A stretch of 64,000 nt of DNA, taken from positions 2,480,001 to 2,544,000 of the forward strand of contig OY759970.1 of the NCBI GenBank assembly GCA_963662965.1. Direction: 5' to 3'. The translations under genes were made by a program, and so were the position numbers. Below, piece by piece: positions 14,784-23,713 of the stretch. Position 1 is the first letter of the stretch, and each line of letters opens with the position of its first letter. The stretch is from DTWD01 sp963662965. GTDB lineage: Bacteria > Acidobacteriota > Vicinamibacteria > Vicinamibacterales > UBA8438. The notes under the pieces are model-generated. The model had not been told where the DNA came from and ran no database searches. It saw nothing but the letters and a program-made list of their open reading frames with translations.

Positions 14784-17639
14784 TCAGAACCGGAAAAGCC
14801 GGTTGATCTTGACCACGAACCCACGGTTGCGCAGGTCGGAAAAGCGGTCCGGCATCAGCGGATCGGTGTCGCGATCCTCGGTGTAGACCACGAAGAGCTC
14901 GCTGCCCGGCGAATACTCCCACCGCAGGCGTAGGTTGCTGCTGATGGCGTCGGTGCTCGAGTTGTACTGCACCAGCCCGCTGAAGAACATCCGAGGCGTG
15001 AACGTGTAGGTGACGCGGGAGACGACCAGATCCGCCCGGAACGAGCCCTGAGGCGTGTCGATCCAGTTGACCGACACTGTCGGCTCCAGCGAGAGCCGCT
15101 GCGTGAGCGCCAGCCGGGCCTCCCGGAAACCGACCGACCGGATATCACCGTTGAAGTATTCTCCGACGCGAACGTTGAAGACCCCGGAGAGCCGGCGCTG
15201 GGTTCCGAGCGAATAGGTCGCCTCGACATCACGAAAGCGATAGCCGCCGACGGGGAGCACCACGCCGGGTCCCGGTTCAAACGGTTCCAGCAGCAACTCG
15301 TAGTTGTCCGTCGCCGACACGCCAATCCGATCGCTGCTCTCGAACTCGGTCGAGAGGCCGATCTGCGTCTGACGGGTTTCCACCAGCCCGGTGTCGGCCG
15401 TCAGGATGTAATCGAAGCTCCCTTCGAGGCGGAACTGGCGGATAGCCTCAATCGATCGCGGCCGCGGGCTGAATCGCCCGGTGGCGTACGAGCGCCGGAA
15501 GTTGTCGCGCCGGAGAAAGCCGACCTCCGGGATGAAGTTGTCCTCCACCACGAGATGCTCGGCTTGCAAGCCGTAGCGGTCGCCGTTGTAGGCGAACTGA
15601 CCTTGATAGCTCGAGTCCTCGCTGTCGAAGCCGGGCGTCTCGGTCCTCGCGGCATACGCCAGGAAGCTCACGTTGTCGTAGAACGAGAAGGTGGCATCGG
15701 CGCCGTACGCCTGATTCGAGCCGTCACCCACGACCGATAGCGAACGGTTCGTGAACAGAGCGCCGATGCTGCTGCGACGCAAGATGTCGCGCTTCACCCG
15801 TACGACGGTGAAGTTCGTCGTCTCGGCACCCGAGACTGCCTCGTCGTCAGTCTGGATGTTCAGGGCGCCGACGTCGAACGCGCCGATCTTGCCGGTGACC
15901 CGCCCGCCGCCGATGATCGGCACGACCGTGCCGCCCTCGAGGCCGATCCGCCGCGAGTAGAAGAGTGTCGGAGCGCTGCCCTCACCGCCGGTGGAACTGC
16001 GACGGCTGCTGCCCTCCGGCTGGCGTAACGCACTGTCCCGCGGGCTGGGACCGCCCCCCCGGGCAAAGTCAAAGATGCCCCTTCCTTCGAGAAAGAACTC
16101 GCGCTTCTCGGGGAAGAACAGACTGAACCGCGTGAGGTTGACCTGCTGCTCGTCAACCTCCACTTGAGCAAAGTCGGTGTTGTAGGTGAGGTCGGCGGTC
16201 AGATTCTGCGTGATGCCGTACTTGACGTCCAAACCGACGTCGCCGTCTCCTTCGTTGTTCTTTGGCGGGCTCGAGTTGACGTCGGTCGTCAGGCCCGTGA
16301 TGCCATACGGCTTGATGTCGAGATTGTTACTGGCACTGGGCACCTCCAGTCCAACCATCGTGGCGTAGTCAGAGGCGCGAAAGATGCCGCGACGCCCGGC
16401 GGCAATCGGGACCGGTGTCAGGAAGGCCAACTCGTTCTTCCGCGCTATAGTGCGGCGTAGCTGAACACCCCACACCTGCTCCGTTCCCGGCCGATAGCGG
16501 AGAGACTTGAACGGAATCTCCATTTCGACCGTCCAGCCGCCGTCGAACCGTCCCGTGCGCACGTCCCACACCGGATTCCAGTCGCTGTTCGGGTTTCCCT
16601 CATTGGTGATGGCGAAGTCGCCGAGCGCGCCGAGGGAATTGGTGTGGAACGCGACGCCGTTACGCCGATCGTAAAACGTGTCGAAGACCACCCAGAACGA
16701 GTCGTTGTCTCGGAGTTGAGGGGTATCGCGCCGCATCTCGTTCGCCACCCACTCGCTCGACGGCGCTGAGTCCCACAGGCGTCCGCTCACATAGATGTTC
16801 GTCCCGTCAAACATGATCCAGGCGTCGGTCTTTTCGGTGGCCGGCGCTCCCTCGTCCGGCATCAGCTGGACGAGACCAGTGATGGCGGGGACGGTCTGAT
16901 ACACCGTCTCGTCGAGTTGACCGTCGAGACGGATGCCTTCACTCAGCCTGATCGCCCGGATGGTCGCCCGTCCTTGCTCGTCGCGACGGATGACGTCCGG
17001 CGGCACCGGAGCTGGCGGCCCATCGATGATGGCCGCCACCGCGAATCCGCCGGCGACGACTCCCGGTGGGCCGGACTGCCCCTCGTCGTTCCCACGGTCG
17101 ATTTGAGCTGGCGGGCGTCGCGTCGGCGTTGGAGAGCCAGCGGCGCCCCAGCGTGCACTCGCACCGAGGTCGGCCGCCAGCCGATCCTGCAACATTAACA
17201 GATCGTCGACCGCGCCGTCGGCCCGTGCGGTTCCGACGACGTTGCCGGTCGCGACATCGAGTATTCGTCCGGTGATGCGTAGCTGCTCGCCAATCCTCTG
17301 GTACGCTCCGCTGATCAGCCACTGGGCGCCGAGTGTGTCTCCCACCTCTAGGAGCCTCGCGTGATCGATTGGGCCGGCCCGAGACAGACCTAACGCACGC
17401 ATCGTGTCGATAACGGGCGCGCCGGTGGTGATGGTGACCCCGGCGGGCCGCTGAAGCTCCGTGGCGAGCGTCTCCCCGATACCGACACCGATCCACGCGT
17501 CTTCGGGTGTGCCGTTGATGTTGACGAACGGCACGACCGCGATGCTCACCGACGTTTCTGGCTGGGCGCTCGTCGGACTCGAAAGCGACAGGCTCGCGAG
17601 CACGAGCAGAGAGACCCGAATGTGCACCGACGGTGGCAT
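14784..17639 (-). CDS. Exported FlgO/TolB-like domain - CBM9-like domain - DUF5916 barrel protein
   Basis: 951 residues. The signal peptide ends near TSAQ. Residues ~31-165 form a FlgO/TolB-N-like domain (SIAVVPFVNING, DAWIGVGIGETLATEL, GAQWLISGAYQRIG, LRITGRILDVATG). A low-complexity linker follows. Residues ~228-420 are a CBM9-like beta-sandwich (IRLDGQLDETVYQ, WIMFDGTNIYVSGRLWD, WTVEMEIPFKSLRY). The rest (~430-951) is a DUF5916 beta-barrel ending in NRLFRF, so outer-membrane location is likely. DUF5916 proteins often begin with the CBM9-like part. The added FlgO-like domain is unusual, and another starts at the right edge of the window (63502). The gene is divergent from a lone winged-helix regulator, which may control it. 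Confidence 0.9.
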   Translation of the reverse strand: MPPSVHIRVSLLVLASLSLSSPTSAQPETSVSIAVVPFVNINGTPEDAWIGVGIGETLATELQRPAGVTITTGAPVIDTMRALGLSRAGPIDHARLLEVGDTLGAQWLISGAYQRIGEQLRITGRILDVATGNVVGTARADGAVDDLLMLQDRLAADLGASARWGAAGSPTPTRRPPAQIDRGNDEGQSGPPGVVAGGFAVAAIIDGPPAPVPPDVIRRDEQGRATIRAIRLSEGIRLDGQLDETVYQTVPAITGLVQLMPDEGAPATEKTDAWIMFDGTNIYVSGRLWDSAPSSEWVANEMRRDTPQLRDNDSFWVVFDTFYDRRNGVAFHTNSLGALGDFAITNEGNPNSDWNPVWDVRTGRFDGGWTVEMEIPFKSLRYRPGTEQVWGVQLRRTIARKNELAFLTPVPIAAGRRGIFRASDYATMVGLEVPSASNNLDIKPYGITGLTTDVNSSPPKNNEGDGDVGLDVKYGITQNLTADLTYNTDFAQVEVDEQQVNLTRFSLFFPEKREFFLEGRGIFDFARGGGPSPRDSALRQPEGSSRRSSTGGEGSAPTLFYSRRIGLEGGTVVPIIGGGRVTGKIGAFDVGALNIQTDDEAVSGAETTNFTVVRVKRDILRRSSIGALFTNRSLSVVGDGSNQAYGADATFSFYDNVSFLAYAARTETPGFDSEDSSYQGQFAYNGDRYGLQAEHLVVEDNFIPEVGFLRRDNFRRSYATGRFSPRPRSIEAIRQFRLEGSFDYILTADTGLVETRQTQIGLSTEFESSDRIGVSATDNYELLLEPFEPGPGVVLPVGGYRFRDVEATYSLGTQRRLSGVFNVRVGEYFNGDIRSVGFREARLALTQRLSLEPTVSVNWIDTPQGSFRADLVVSRVTYTFTPRMFFSGLVQYNSSTDAISSNLRLRWEYSPGSELFVVYTEDRDTDPLMPDRFSDLRNRGFVVKINRLFRF

Positions 17640-17792
17640 TGTGTGTCGGGTGGTAAAGGCGAGCGAACCGATATTCCACTTCGAACGTCAAATCCTAACA
17701 ACGTCACACGCCATCGGTCCATGTAGGGGCTGGTGCGCACCTCGAGATATGCGTTTCCGCCTGTAAACGCGTCGGCGCGTGAGTCGTCAACG

Positions 17793-18146
17793 ATGCATGG
17801 GATGGATGGATTAGACACGACGCCAACACTCGGCGGCCGCGCTCTCAGCGCGCTCGATCTGGAAATCAATCCCGCCACGCGTCGCGTATCTGTCGGCGGT
17901 GTCCCGGTGGCGTTGACGCCACTGGAATTTCGTCTGCTCTACTTGCTGGCGTCGCATCCCGGCGTCGTCTTCGATCGACACGCCGTGGTCACTCGGGTGT
18001 GGACCAACGGCACGCATGTGACCGACCGGAGTGTCGACACATTGGTCAAGCGTCTCCGCCGAAAGATCGAGCCGGATCCGACTCGATCGTCACTGTTGAT
18101 TTCCGTGTGGGGCGAGGGCTACAAGCTGTGGGATCCGCTGGGCTGA
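17793..18146 (+). CDS. Stand-alone OmpR/CadC-type winged-helix DNA-binding protein
   Basis: 117 residues that are essentially one winged helix: a beta-hairpin start (LEINPATRRVSVGG), helix 1 LTPLEFRLLYLLASHPG, the recognition region RSVDTLVKRLRRKIEPDP, and the wing WGEGYKLWDP. There is no receiver domain and no membrane segment, whereas typical OmpR or CadC proteins carry one or the other. ATG 17793 is used. The frame is open upstream to 17733 without a better start. In CadC-like regulators of this group the winged helix is often fused to a TolB/FlgO-like domain and TPRs. Here the FlgO-type domain is on the divergent neighbour, so the pair may be functionally linked. Confidence 0.8.
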   Translation: MHGMDGLDTTPTLGGRALSALDLEINPATRRVSVGGVPVALTPLEFRLLYLLASHPGVVFDRHAVVTRVWTNGTHVTDRSVDTLVKRLRRKIEPDPTRSSLLISVWGEGYKLWDPLG

Positions 18147-18190
18147 TCCAGCTCCAGGCGTCCAGACGCCAACCATCTTGCGCGCAGTGG

Positions 18191-18601
18191 TCAAGCCGCC
18201 GGGGCCTGAGATGGGTCTCTCGCGTCAGACGCGTCGAGCGTGTCGAGGCGCCGTCTAGCGCGAGCGAATCGCGAACGGACCGTTCCGAGCGGCAGATCGA
18301 GACGCCGAGCAATCTCACCGTGACTCAAGCCCGCGAGGAGGCGAAGCTTCACGACCTCCTGTTGTTCTGGTGACAGCTGATCGAGACGGGGTGCCACCGT
18401 ACGCCGTGACGTCCATGGCCGACGCCGTGCCTCGCCACCACCCGCACCCGCACCCGCCGTCGCGTCGCGTCCGGCCTCTTCGGGCGGCCCAAGGCTCGCC
18501 GCGCTCGTCGTGCAGGCACCGTGGCCGAGGTGACTCTCGATGACGTCAGTCGCGAGAGCGGTCAGCCACTGCTTCATGGCGCCGCGTTGTACGTGGTCCA
18601 T
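18191..18601 (-). CDS. Sigma-70 region-4-like protein lacking region 2
   Basis: 136 residues. The C-terminal half is a clear sigma-70 region 4 helix-turn-helix (LDQLSPEQQEVVKLRLLAG, LSHGEIARRLDLPLGTVRSRFARARRRL). The N-terminal half (AGRDATAGAGAGGGEARRRPW) shows no region 2 and so cannot bind the -10 element like a normal ECF sigma factor. It may be a truncated ECF sigma gene or a small DNA-binding regulator. In-frame starts are ATG 18601 and ATG 18577. It converges with the winged-helix gene 44 bases away. Confidence 0.65.
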   Translation of the reverse strand: MDHVQRGAMKQWLTALATDVIESHLGHGACTTSAASLGPPEEAGRDATAGAGAGGGEARRRPWTSRRTVAPRLDQLSPEQQEVVKLRLLAGLSHGEIARRLDLPLGTVRSRFARARRRLDTLDASDARDPSQAPAA

Positions 18602-18801
18602 TGCTCATTAGGTAGAGACTCCCGACGCAAGAGATTCGTGGCGGAAAAAGTTGTGACAAAACGATGGCACGTGGATATGCGTTTCACGAATCCGGCTGGA
18701 TATAGCAACGGATGCTTGGATGGGGATATAGACCGCGAGTTCGAGTTCTACGGGTGAGGCCGTGTATGACGCGAGAAACAGTGTCGAGTCCGCGTTGGTG
18801 A

Positions 18802-19179
18802 ATGCGGCACGGCGCGTATCCGCTGCCGGGCGACTTCGAGTTCAGCGGGTCGCTCCAGGCCTACTCGGGCGCCAAGCGGGAGGTCCGGTGGTCCGTCCCG
18901 TCCAGCTACTTCCCGAACGGGCAGCGGACGCAGGGCACGACGGTGCAGCTGTTCTCGCCGGGCACCAACTACTTCGACTATTGGACGCAGGTGGACATCG
19001 CCATCCGGAAGCTCTTCCGCTTCGGCGGGTATGAGTCGTCGGTGCAGATGGACATCTACAACCTGATGAACGCCGCCGCGGTCGTCGACGAGAACGACGC
19101 CTACGGTGGGTCCTACGGTAAGCCGACCCGGCTCCTGCAGGGTCGGCTGGCGCGTTTGGCCTTCCAGATCAAGTGGTAG
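18802..19179 (+). pseudogene. C-terminal fragment of a TonB-dependent receptor
   Basis: 125 codons matching only the last strands of a TonB-dependent outer-membrane receptor. The visible landmarks are GDFEFSGSLQAY, VPSSYFPNGQRTQGTTVQL, WTQVDIAIRKLFRFG, MDIYNLMNAA and the closing LARLAFQIKW with terminal aromatic. Full receptors of this type run to roughly a thousand residues. A TGA lies directly before ATG 18802, and no plug or upstream barrel is found in any frame. The fragment is followed by a strong terminator, suggesting that the original 3' end and its terminator survived while the 5' part was deleted. Confidence 0.78.
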
Positions 19180-19228
19180 GCGTCATCCGGTTAGTCTTGA
19201 CGTTCAGCCGACGCTGAACGGTGTGTTC

Positions 19229-19263
19229 GGGCCGGTGGGGCAACCCCCACCGGCCCTTTTTTT
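19229..19263 (+). terminator. Strong intrinsic terminator
   Basis: Twelve perfect G/C-rich base pairs (19229-19240 with 19245-19256), a CAAC loop, and seven T residues (19257-19263). It lies 49 bases after the TonB-receptor fragment and is the only textbook Rho-independent terminator found in the window. Confidence 0.93.
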
Positions 19264-19844
19264 GCCTTCACGACGAGGCGCTACAGCGTTTTGCACATTC
19301 GTGTCCCGCCTCTCGGTCGGCAGATGAGCAGGTTCGAACCGCATTACCGAGCGAGCGGCCCAGCACTGGTCTCTCTCGGAATCCGCGTCGTCACGGCGGC
19401 CGAGGTGCCACTTTCAGGAGCCGCGTGGCGGTTCCTCCGACGGATTCCTCCGAGAGACCCGCCGCTGAGCCGCCCGAACCTGCGACGGCCGCCGCCCTGA
19501 GGACCGGGCGGGCTCGAACGGACAGGCGCGCGGTCGCGGGGTGTCGCGGAGGATGCCATGAGGCCCGCCGACGTCCGCGGGACCGAAAACTTCGCCTGAG
19601 CCGCCAGCGGATGAGCCTGCGCCCTGTGGTCCGTGCCGGTCGAGTCACCCCCGCTGCGGGTTGCAGTGGCACGCGCCGCCCCTGACCAGCTGTTGCTCGC
19701 CGCGTCAGCAGTTCCGGGTGCGGTCGGAGGCGAAGTTTTCCGGCGGGCCGAGCTGGCGTCCGGAGTGACGCCCCGTCCGTGGCTGCCGCATGCGTGCCTC
19801 CGGGCACCACCCGCCCGCTACGCGCTCATGAAAACGCGCTAACT
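19264..19844. other. No recognisable gene; contains a 13-bp inverted repeat pair
   Basis: About 580 bases in which several open frames exist but none has a recognisable protein, a good ribosome site or a plausible composition (all are arginine/proline-rich shadows). GAAAACTTCGCCT at 19585-19597 is repeated in perfect inverted form at 19728-19740, with flanking bases partly matching. The arms resemble the ends of repeat family R2 and may mark a decayed copy. Nothing else is supported. Confidence 0.55.
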
Positions 19845-19942
19845 TAGACAGGGCGCGCACAGCGCGCCCCGCCGGCACGGAGTGGGGCGAAGGGGTTTCC
19901 GCGAGTACTGGCGACGGGGTTCGGGGCGGTTACGCCCCGTCT
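19845..19942 (-). repeat. Intergenic repeat R1, copy 1
   Basis: Read on the minus strand it starts AGACGGGGC, 3 bases after the RND gene's stop, and ends with GCGCGCTGTGCGCGCC. Internal conserved blocks are CCCCGAACCCCGTCG and GCCCCACTCCGTGCCGG. The same order occurs at 26061-26160 and 59787-59878. The first ~20 bases can form a GGGGC/GCCCC hairpin, and the far end folds on itself (GGCGCGC-ACA-GCGCGCC). Confidence 0.85.
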
Positions 19943-19945
19943 GAG

Positions 19946-22900
19946 TTACGATGCGGCCTGGGCCGGACGAGCGTCTGCGACCCCGAAGAGCTTCCGCCCC
20001 GTCCGCTTGAGGTCCTCCAGGATCACGTAGGTGATCGGCACCAAGATGAGCGTGATGAAGGTTGCGAAGAGGACGCCGAACGCCAGCGACACGGCCATCG
20101 GGATGACGAGCGCGGCATCAAAGCTCCGGTCGAGCATCAGCGGGACCAGACCTAAGAACGTGGTGAACGACGTCAGCAGAATCGGGCGGAACCGGTTGAC
20201 TCCTGCCTCACGGACGGCGACGCCGATCCCCTCGTGGAGGGCCCGCTTGCGGTTGATGAAGTCGACCATGATCAGGCTGTCGTTGACGACGACGCCGGTC
20301 ACCGCCACCAGGCCGAACATCGACATCATCGTGACATTGAGCCCCATGACGAGGTGTCCCCAGACCGCGCCGACCAGCCCGAACGGGATCGCGCTCATGA
20401 TGATGAGCGGTTGCACGTAGGACTTGAGCGGCACGGCGAGCAGCGCGAAGATCAGCAAGAGGGCGAGCGTGAATCCGCGCTGCAGCCCCTCGACACCGTC
20501 CTGCACTTCGGCCTGGGCGCCCTCGAACGTGTAGAAGACGCCGGGGTGCAGGGCCAGCACCTTCGGAATGATACGCGTCTCGAGGTCGGTGACCACCTGC
20601 GCCGCCGAGGTCACCGCCGGGTCGATCGAGGCGGTGACGTTGACCGCCCGGTTCCGGTCGACCCGCCGGATCGACGCGAAGCCGCGTCCCGGTTCGACCA
20701 CCGCCACCTGGCTGAACGGAATCTCGCCGCCATCGGGGGTCCGGATGCGCATGTTTTCGAGATCGCCGATCGACCGACGGTCGGCGCGCGGGTACCGCAC
20801 CATGACCCGCACGTCGTCCCGCTCCCGCTGGATCCGCTGCGCCTCCTCGCCGTAGAACGCCTGCCGCACTTGCCGCCCGAGGTCTTGCAGCGTCAGCCCG
20901 AGCATCTCGGCCGCCGGCTTGATGCCGAGCTTCATCTCTTCCTTGCCGTCGCGGAACGTATCGGTGATCTCGTAAACGCCCGAGTATTCGGCGAGCTCGC
21001 GCTTGATGTCGTTCGCCGCCGTCCGCAGCGTCTCGATATCCGGCCCGGCCAGCTGGATGTTGATGTCTTCGCCCGGCCCCATCATCGACATGGCGAAATT
21101 GACGTCGACCGCCTCTGGTATCTGGCCGGTCGCCTCGCGCCACATGTTGCCGAGCTGCTCGCTGTTGTAGCGGCGGGTTTCCGAGGGGATCAGCTCGATC
21201 ATCACCTCGCCGAGGTGCGCGGCTCCCGCGATCGCCCGTGGTCCCCGTTGCCGCGCGACCATCGGTTGGTCGCCGACGGCGGCCGACACGTTCCGGAAGT
21301 AGTCGTGCCCGGTTTCGTCGAGCAGCGCCTCTCGAACGCGCTCGGCGCCGGCCTCGAGACTCGACACCGCCTCCGACGTGAGGTCGACCGGCGTGCCCTG
21401 CGGCATGGTGACCGACGCCACCATGAAATCGGCCTCCATCGACGGAAAGAACTGGAAGTTCGGCCGACCCGAGGCGACCATCCCGATCGTGAGGATCATC
21501 ATCGCGACGCCGATCGACACCGTCAGGTAGCGCCACCGCAGCGCCGACTCGAGGAACGGTCGATAGATCTCCTGGATGAACCGCTTCAGACCGTTGGCGA
21601 ACAGTCCCTGGAACCGTCGCCACGGACCGGGTCGGCCGCGCTTGGGCACATGTGACAGATGCGCCGGCAGGATATTGAGCGATTCGACGAGGGAGAACAG
21701 CAGGCACGGAATCACGATGAGCGGGATGACCCGAAACATATTGCCCATCACACCGGGCACGAACATCAGCGGCATGAAGGCGGCCACCGTCGTCAGGACA
21801 GCAAAAACCACTGGCTTTCCGATCTCCTGTCCACCCTCGATCGACCCGCGGAGGCCGTCGCCGTGCTCCTCCTGATGCCGGAAGATGTTCTCGCCGACGA
21901 TGATCGCGTCGTCGACGACGATGCCGAGCACCAGGATGAACGCAAAGAGCGACATCATGTTGACCGTCACGTCGACGGTCGGCATCAGCGCGACGGCGCC
22001 CATGAACGAGATCGGAATGCCGAGGCTCACCCAGAACGCGAGGCGAAGCTCCAGGAACAACGCGAGCACGATGAAGACGAGCGCGAACCCGGTGACGCCG
22101 TTGCGCAGCATCAGCGTCAGTATTCCCCTCAGCGCTTCTGCGTTGTTGAGCCACACGGTGAGCGTGATGCCCTCCGGCAGGCGTGCCTGCGCTGTCTCGA
22201 CGTACTGTTCCACCTGCTCGGAAATTTCGAACGTGCTCTGCTCGCCGGTGCGGAACACCGAGACCATCATCGTCGGCTCGACGTTGAAGCGGGCGAACTG
22301 GTCGGTTTCCGCGAATCCGTCGACGACGGTCGCCACATCTCCCAGATGGAGGCGACTGCCGTCAGCCCGCGTCCAGAGGATCAGATTCTCGTACTCTTCG
22401 CCCCGATAGGCCTGACCGATCGTGCGCAGGAGGATCTCGCCGCTCTCGGTGCGTACCGAGCCGCCGGGGAGGTCGAGCGAGGAGCGGCGGACGGCGTCGG
22501 CCACGTCATCGAACGTCAAGCTGTGGCGCCGGAGAGCGACCTCGGACACTTCGATGGAGATCTCGTAGGGCGGCGCGCTGACGATGTCGACCTGGGTGAT
22601 CCCGGGGAGGGTGGTCAGCTCGTCGCGCACCTGTTCGGCTACCGCCTTGAGCGTGAAGGGGTCGAGATTGCCGGACACCGCGATGTCGGTGACCTGGATA
22701 CGCTGGGTCAGCTCGCGGACGATCGGCTTCTCGGTTTCGACCGGAAACGTCGTGATGGCGTCGACGCTGCTCTTGATGTCGTCGACCACCTTGCGTGCGT
22801 CGGCGCCCAGCTCCAGCTCGACCATGACCATGCCCATGCCCTCGGACGCGGTCGACTCGATTTTCTTGATGCCGTCAATGCCTTGGATGGCCTCCTCGAT

Positions 22901-23101
22901 GCGGACGCAAACCGCCTCCTCGACCTCCGCCGGCGCGGCGCCGAGATAGGGCACCTCGATGACGACGCGATCGAGATCGATCTCCGGCACGATCTCTTCG
23001 TTGACGGTGAACGTGCCAATGACGCCGCTCACCACGATGAACACCATCACGAGGTTGGCGGCGACGCTATTGCGCGCAAACCACTCGATCATGCCGTTCA
23101 C
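19946..23101 (-). CDS. RND efflux permease, HAE1 (AcrB-like) family
   Basis: 1051 residues, full length for the family. An N-terminal membrane anchor (SVAANLVMVFIVVSGVIGTF) precedes the first periplasmic lobe with PYLGAAPAEVEEAV. Next comes a membrane block with GFALVFIVLALFLELRLAFW and the proton-relay region FILVLGIVVDDAIIVGENIFRH. The second half repeats this (LLIFALLAVPLKSY, MMSMFGLVAVTGVVVNDSLIMVDFINR). It would form a trimeric proton-driven exporter needing an adaptor and an outer-membrane channel, and neither is encoded nearby. The start is GTG 23101 with AGGAGA five to six bases upstream. A second in-frame ATG lies 9 bases downstream. A full R1 repeat lies immediately after the stop. 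Confidence 0.95.
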   Translation of the reverse strand: MNGMIEWFARNSVAANLVMVFIVVSGVIGTFTVNEEIVPEIDLDRVVIEVPYLGAAPAEVEEAVCVRIEEAIQGIDGIKKIESTASEGMGMVMVELELGADARKVVDDIKSSVDAITTFPVETEKPIVRELTQRIQVTDIAVSGNLDPFTLKAVAEQVRDELTTLPGITQVDIVSAPPYEISIEVSEVALRRHSLTFDDVADAVRRSSLDLPGGSVRTESGEILLRTIGQAYRGEEYENLILWTRADGSRLHLGDVATVVDGFAETDQFARFNVEPTMMVSVFRTGEQSTFEISEQVEQYVETAQARLPEGITLTVWLNNAEALRGILTLMLRNGVTGFALVFIVLALFLELRLAFWVSLGIPISFMGAVALMPTVDVTVNMMSLFAFILVLGIVVDDAIIVGENIFRHQEEHGDGLRGSIEGGQEIGKPVVFAVLTTVAAFMPLMFVPGVMGNMFRVIPLIVIPCLLFSLVESLNILPAHLSHVPKRGRPGPWRRFQGLFANGLKRFIQEIYRPFLESALRWRYLTVSIGVAMMILTIGMVASGRPNFQFFPSMEADFMVASVTMPQGTPVDLTSEAVSSLEAGAERVREALLDETGHDYFRNVSAAVGDQPMVARQRGPRAIAGAAHLGEVMIELIPSETRRYNSEQLGNMWREATGQIPEAVDVNFAMSMMGPGEDINIQLAGPDIETLRTAANDIKRELAEYSGVYEITDTFRDGKEEMKLGIKPAAEMLGLTLQDLGRQVRQAFYGEEAQRIQRERDDVRVMVRYPRADRRSIGDLENMRIRTPDGGEIPFSQVAVVEPGRGFASIRRVDRNRAVNVTASIDPAVTSAAQVVTDLETRIIPKVLALHPGVFYTFEGAQAEVQDGVEGLQRGFTLALLLIFALLAVPLKSYVQPLIIMSAIPFGLVGAVWGHLVMGLNVTMMSMFGLVAVTGVVVNDSLIMVDFINRKRALHEGIGVAVREAGVNRFRPILLTSFTTFLGLVPLMLDRSFDAALVIPMAVSLAFGVLFATFITLILVPITYVILEDLKRTGRKLFGVADARPAQAAS

Positions 23102-23269
23102 GATTGTCTCCTGTTGCCGCTACCTCGCCACCGGGGCTGCCCAACGTCTCAGCATACCTTGCTAGCCGAGCGGTAGCCGAAGCGATGCTGTCGGCGCGGG
23201 CGTGTGTAACACTAACAACTGCCCAGCCGGCCTCGACGTGAACGTATCGAGCCGTAGAGGAGGAGAACG

Positions 23270-23713
23270 ATGAGCCCAGCGCCGCAACCTGTGCAAAGCC
23301 CGCTGACCCTAATCATGACGATCAAGTCCGAGAAGGACTATGAGGAACTGGACGGCCTGCTCCGCAAGTTCGATGCCCTGCCCTAGGAAGAGAACCCCAT
23401 TCGGCAGGCGTTGAGCTCGATCAACACTGTCCACTGCGCGCGGTTCGTCTTTCTCGAGGACAATACGAAGCTCGCCGTGATTACGACCTACGATGGCAGC
23501 TTCGAGAGCTACATCAATGACTTCATCGACCACATCGGTCAGATCTTCGACGCGCTGCTCTCTCATATGATGGACGTCCTCCCGTTGCCGGTGAAGGAGC
23601 ATCGCGCGGAGTTCCTCGCCTACGTCTGGGCGAACGATGTTCCCGACGTCGGCGTCTTATTCAGCGCCTACCCCGACGCGACGGTGCTGACGATTCACGC
23701 CGCACTCGAATAG
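23270..23713 (+). pseudogene. DyP-peroxidase partner gene interrupted by an in-frame TAG
   Basis: From ATG 23270, preceded by an ideal GGAGGAG, the frame is open for 38 codons (PLTLIMTIKSEKDYEELDGLL...). It then meets TAG at 23384-23386 and continues without other stops for 109 codons (SSINTVHCARFVFLEDN, LAVITTYDGSFESYINDFIDHIG, VLFSAYPDATVLTIHAALE) to the stop at 23711-23713. The composition on both sides is equally protein-like, so this is one gene with a single nonsense codon. Its stop abuts the ATG of the DyP peroxidase gene (23714). The family is unknown to me beyond this association. Possible explanations are a recent mutation, a sequencing error, or suppression. Confidence 0.78.

Noticed and set aside
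19391..19810. 139-codon minus-strand frame in the gene-free stretch
   Set aside because: It is arginine/proline-rich, has no homology I recognise and no ribosome site, and it overlaps the inverted repeat arms.
20234..21655. Long plus-strand open frame (473 codons) opposite the RND gene
   Set aside because: It is an arginine/histidine/aspartate-rich mirror of the RND coding frame, caused by high GC at third positions. It has no domain and no ribosome site.
23384..23386. Pyrrolysine or other programmed recoding at TAG
   Set aside because: No pyl genes or recoding structure are visible in the window, so mutation or sequencing error is simpler. Kept as a finding but not as a recoding claim.
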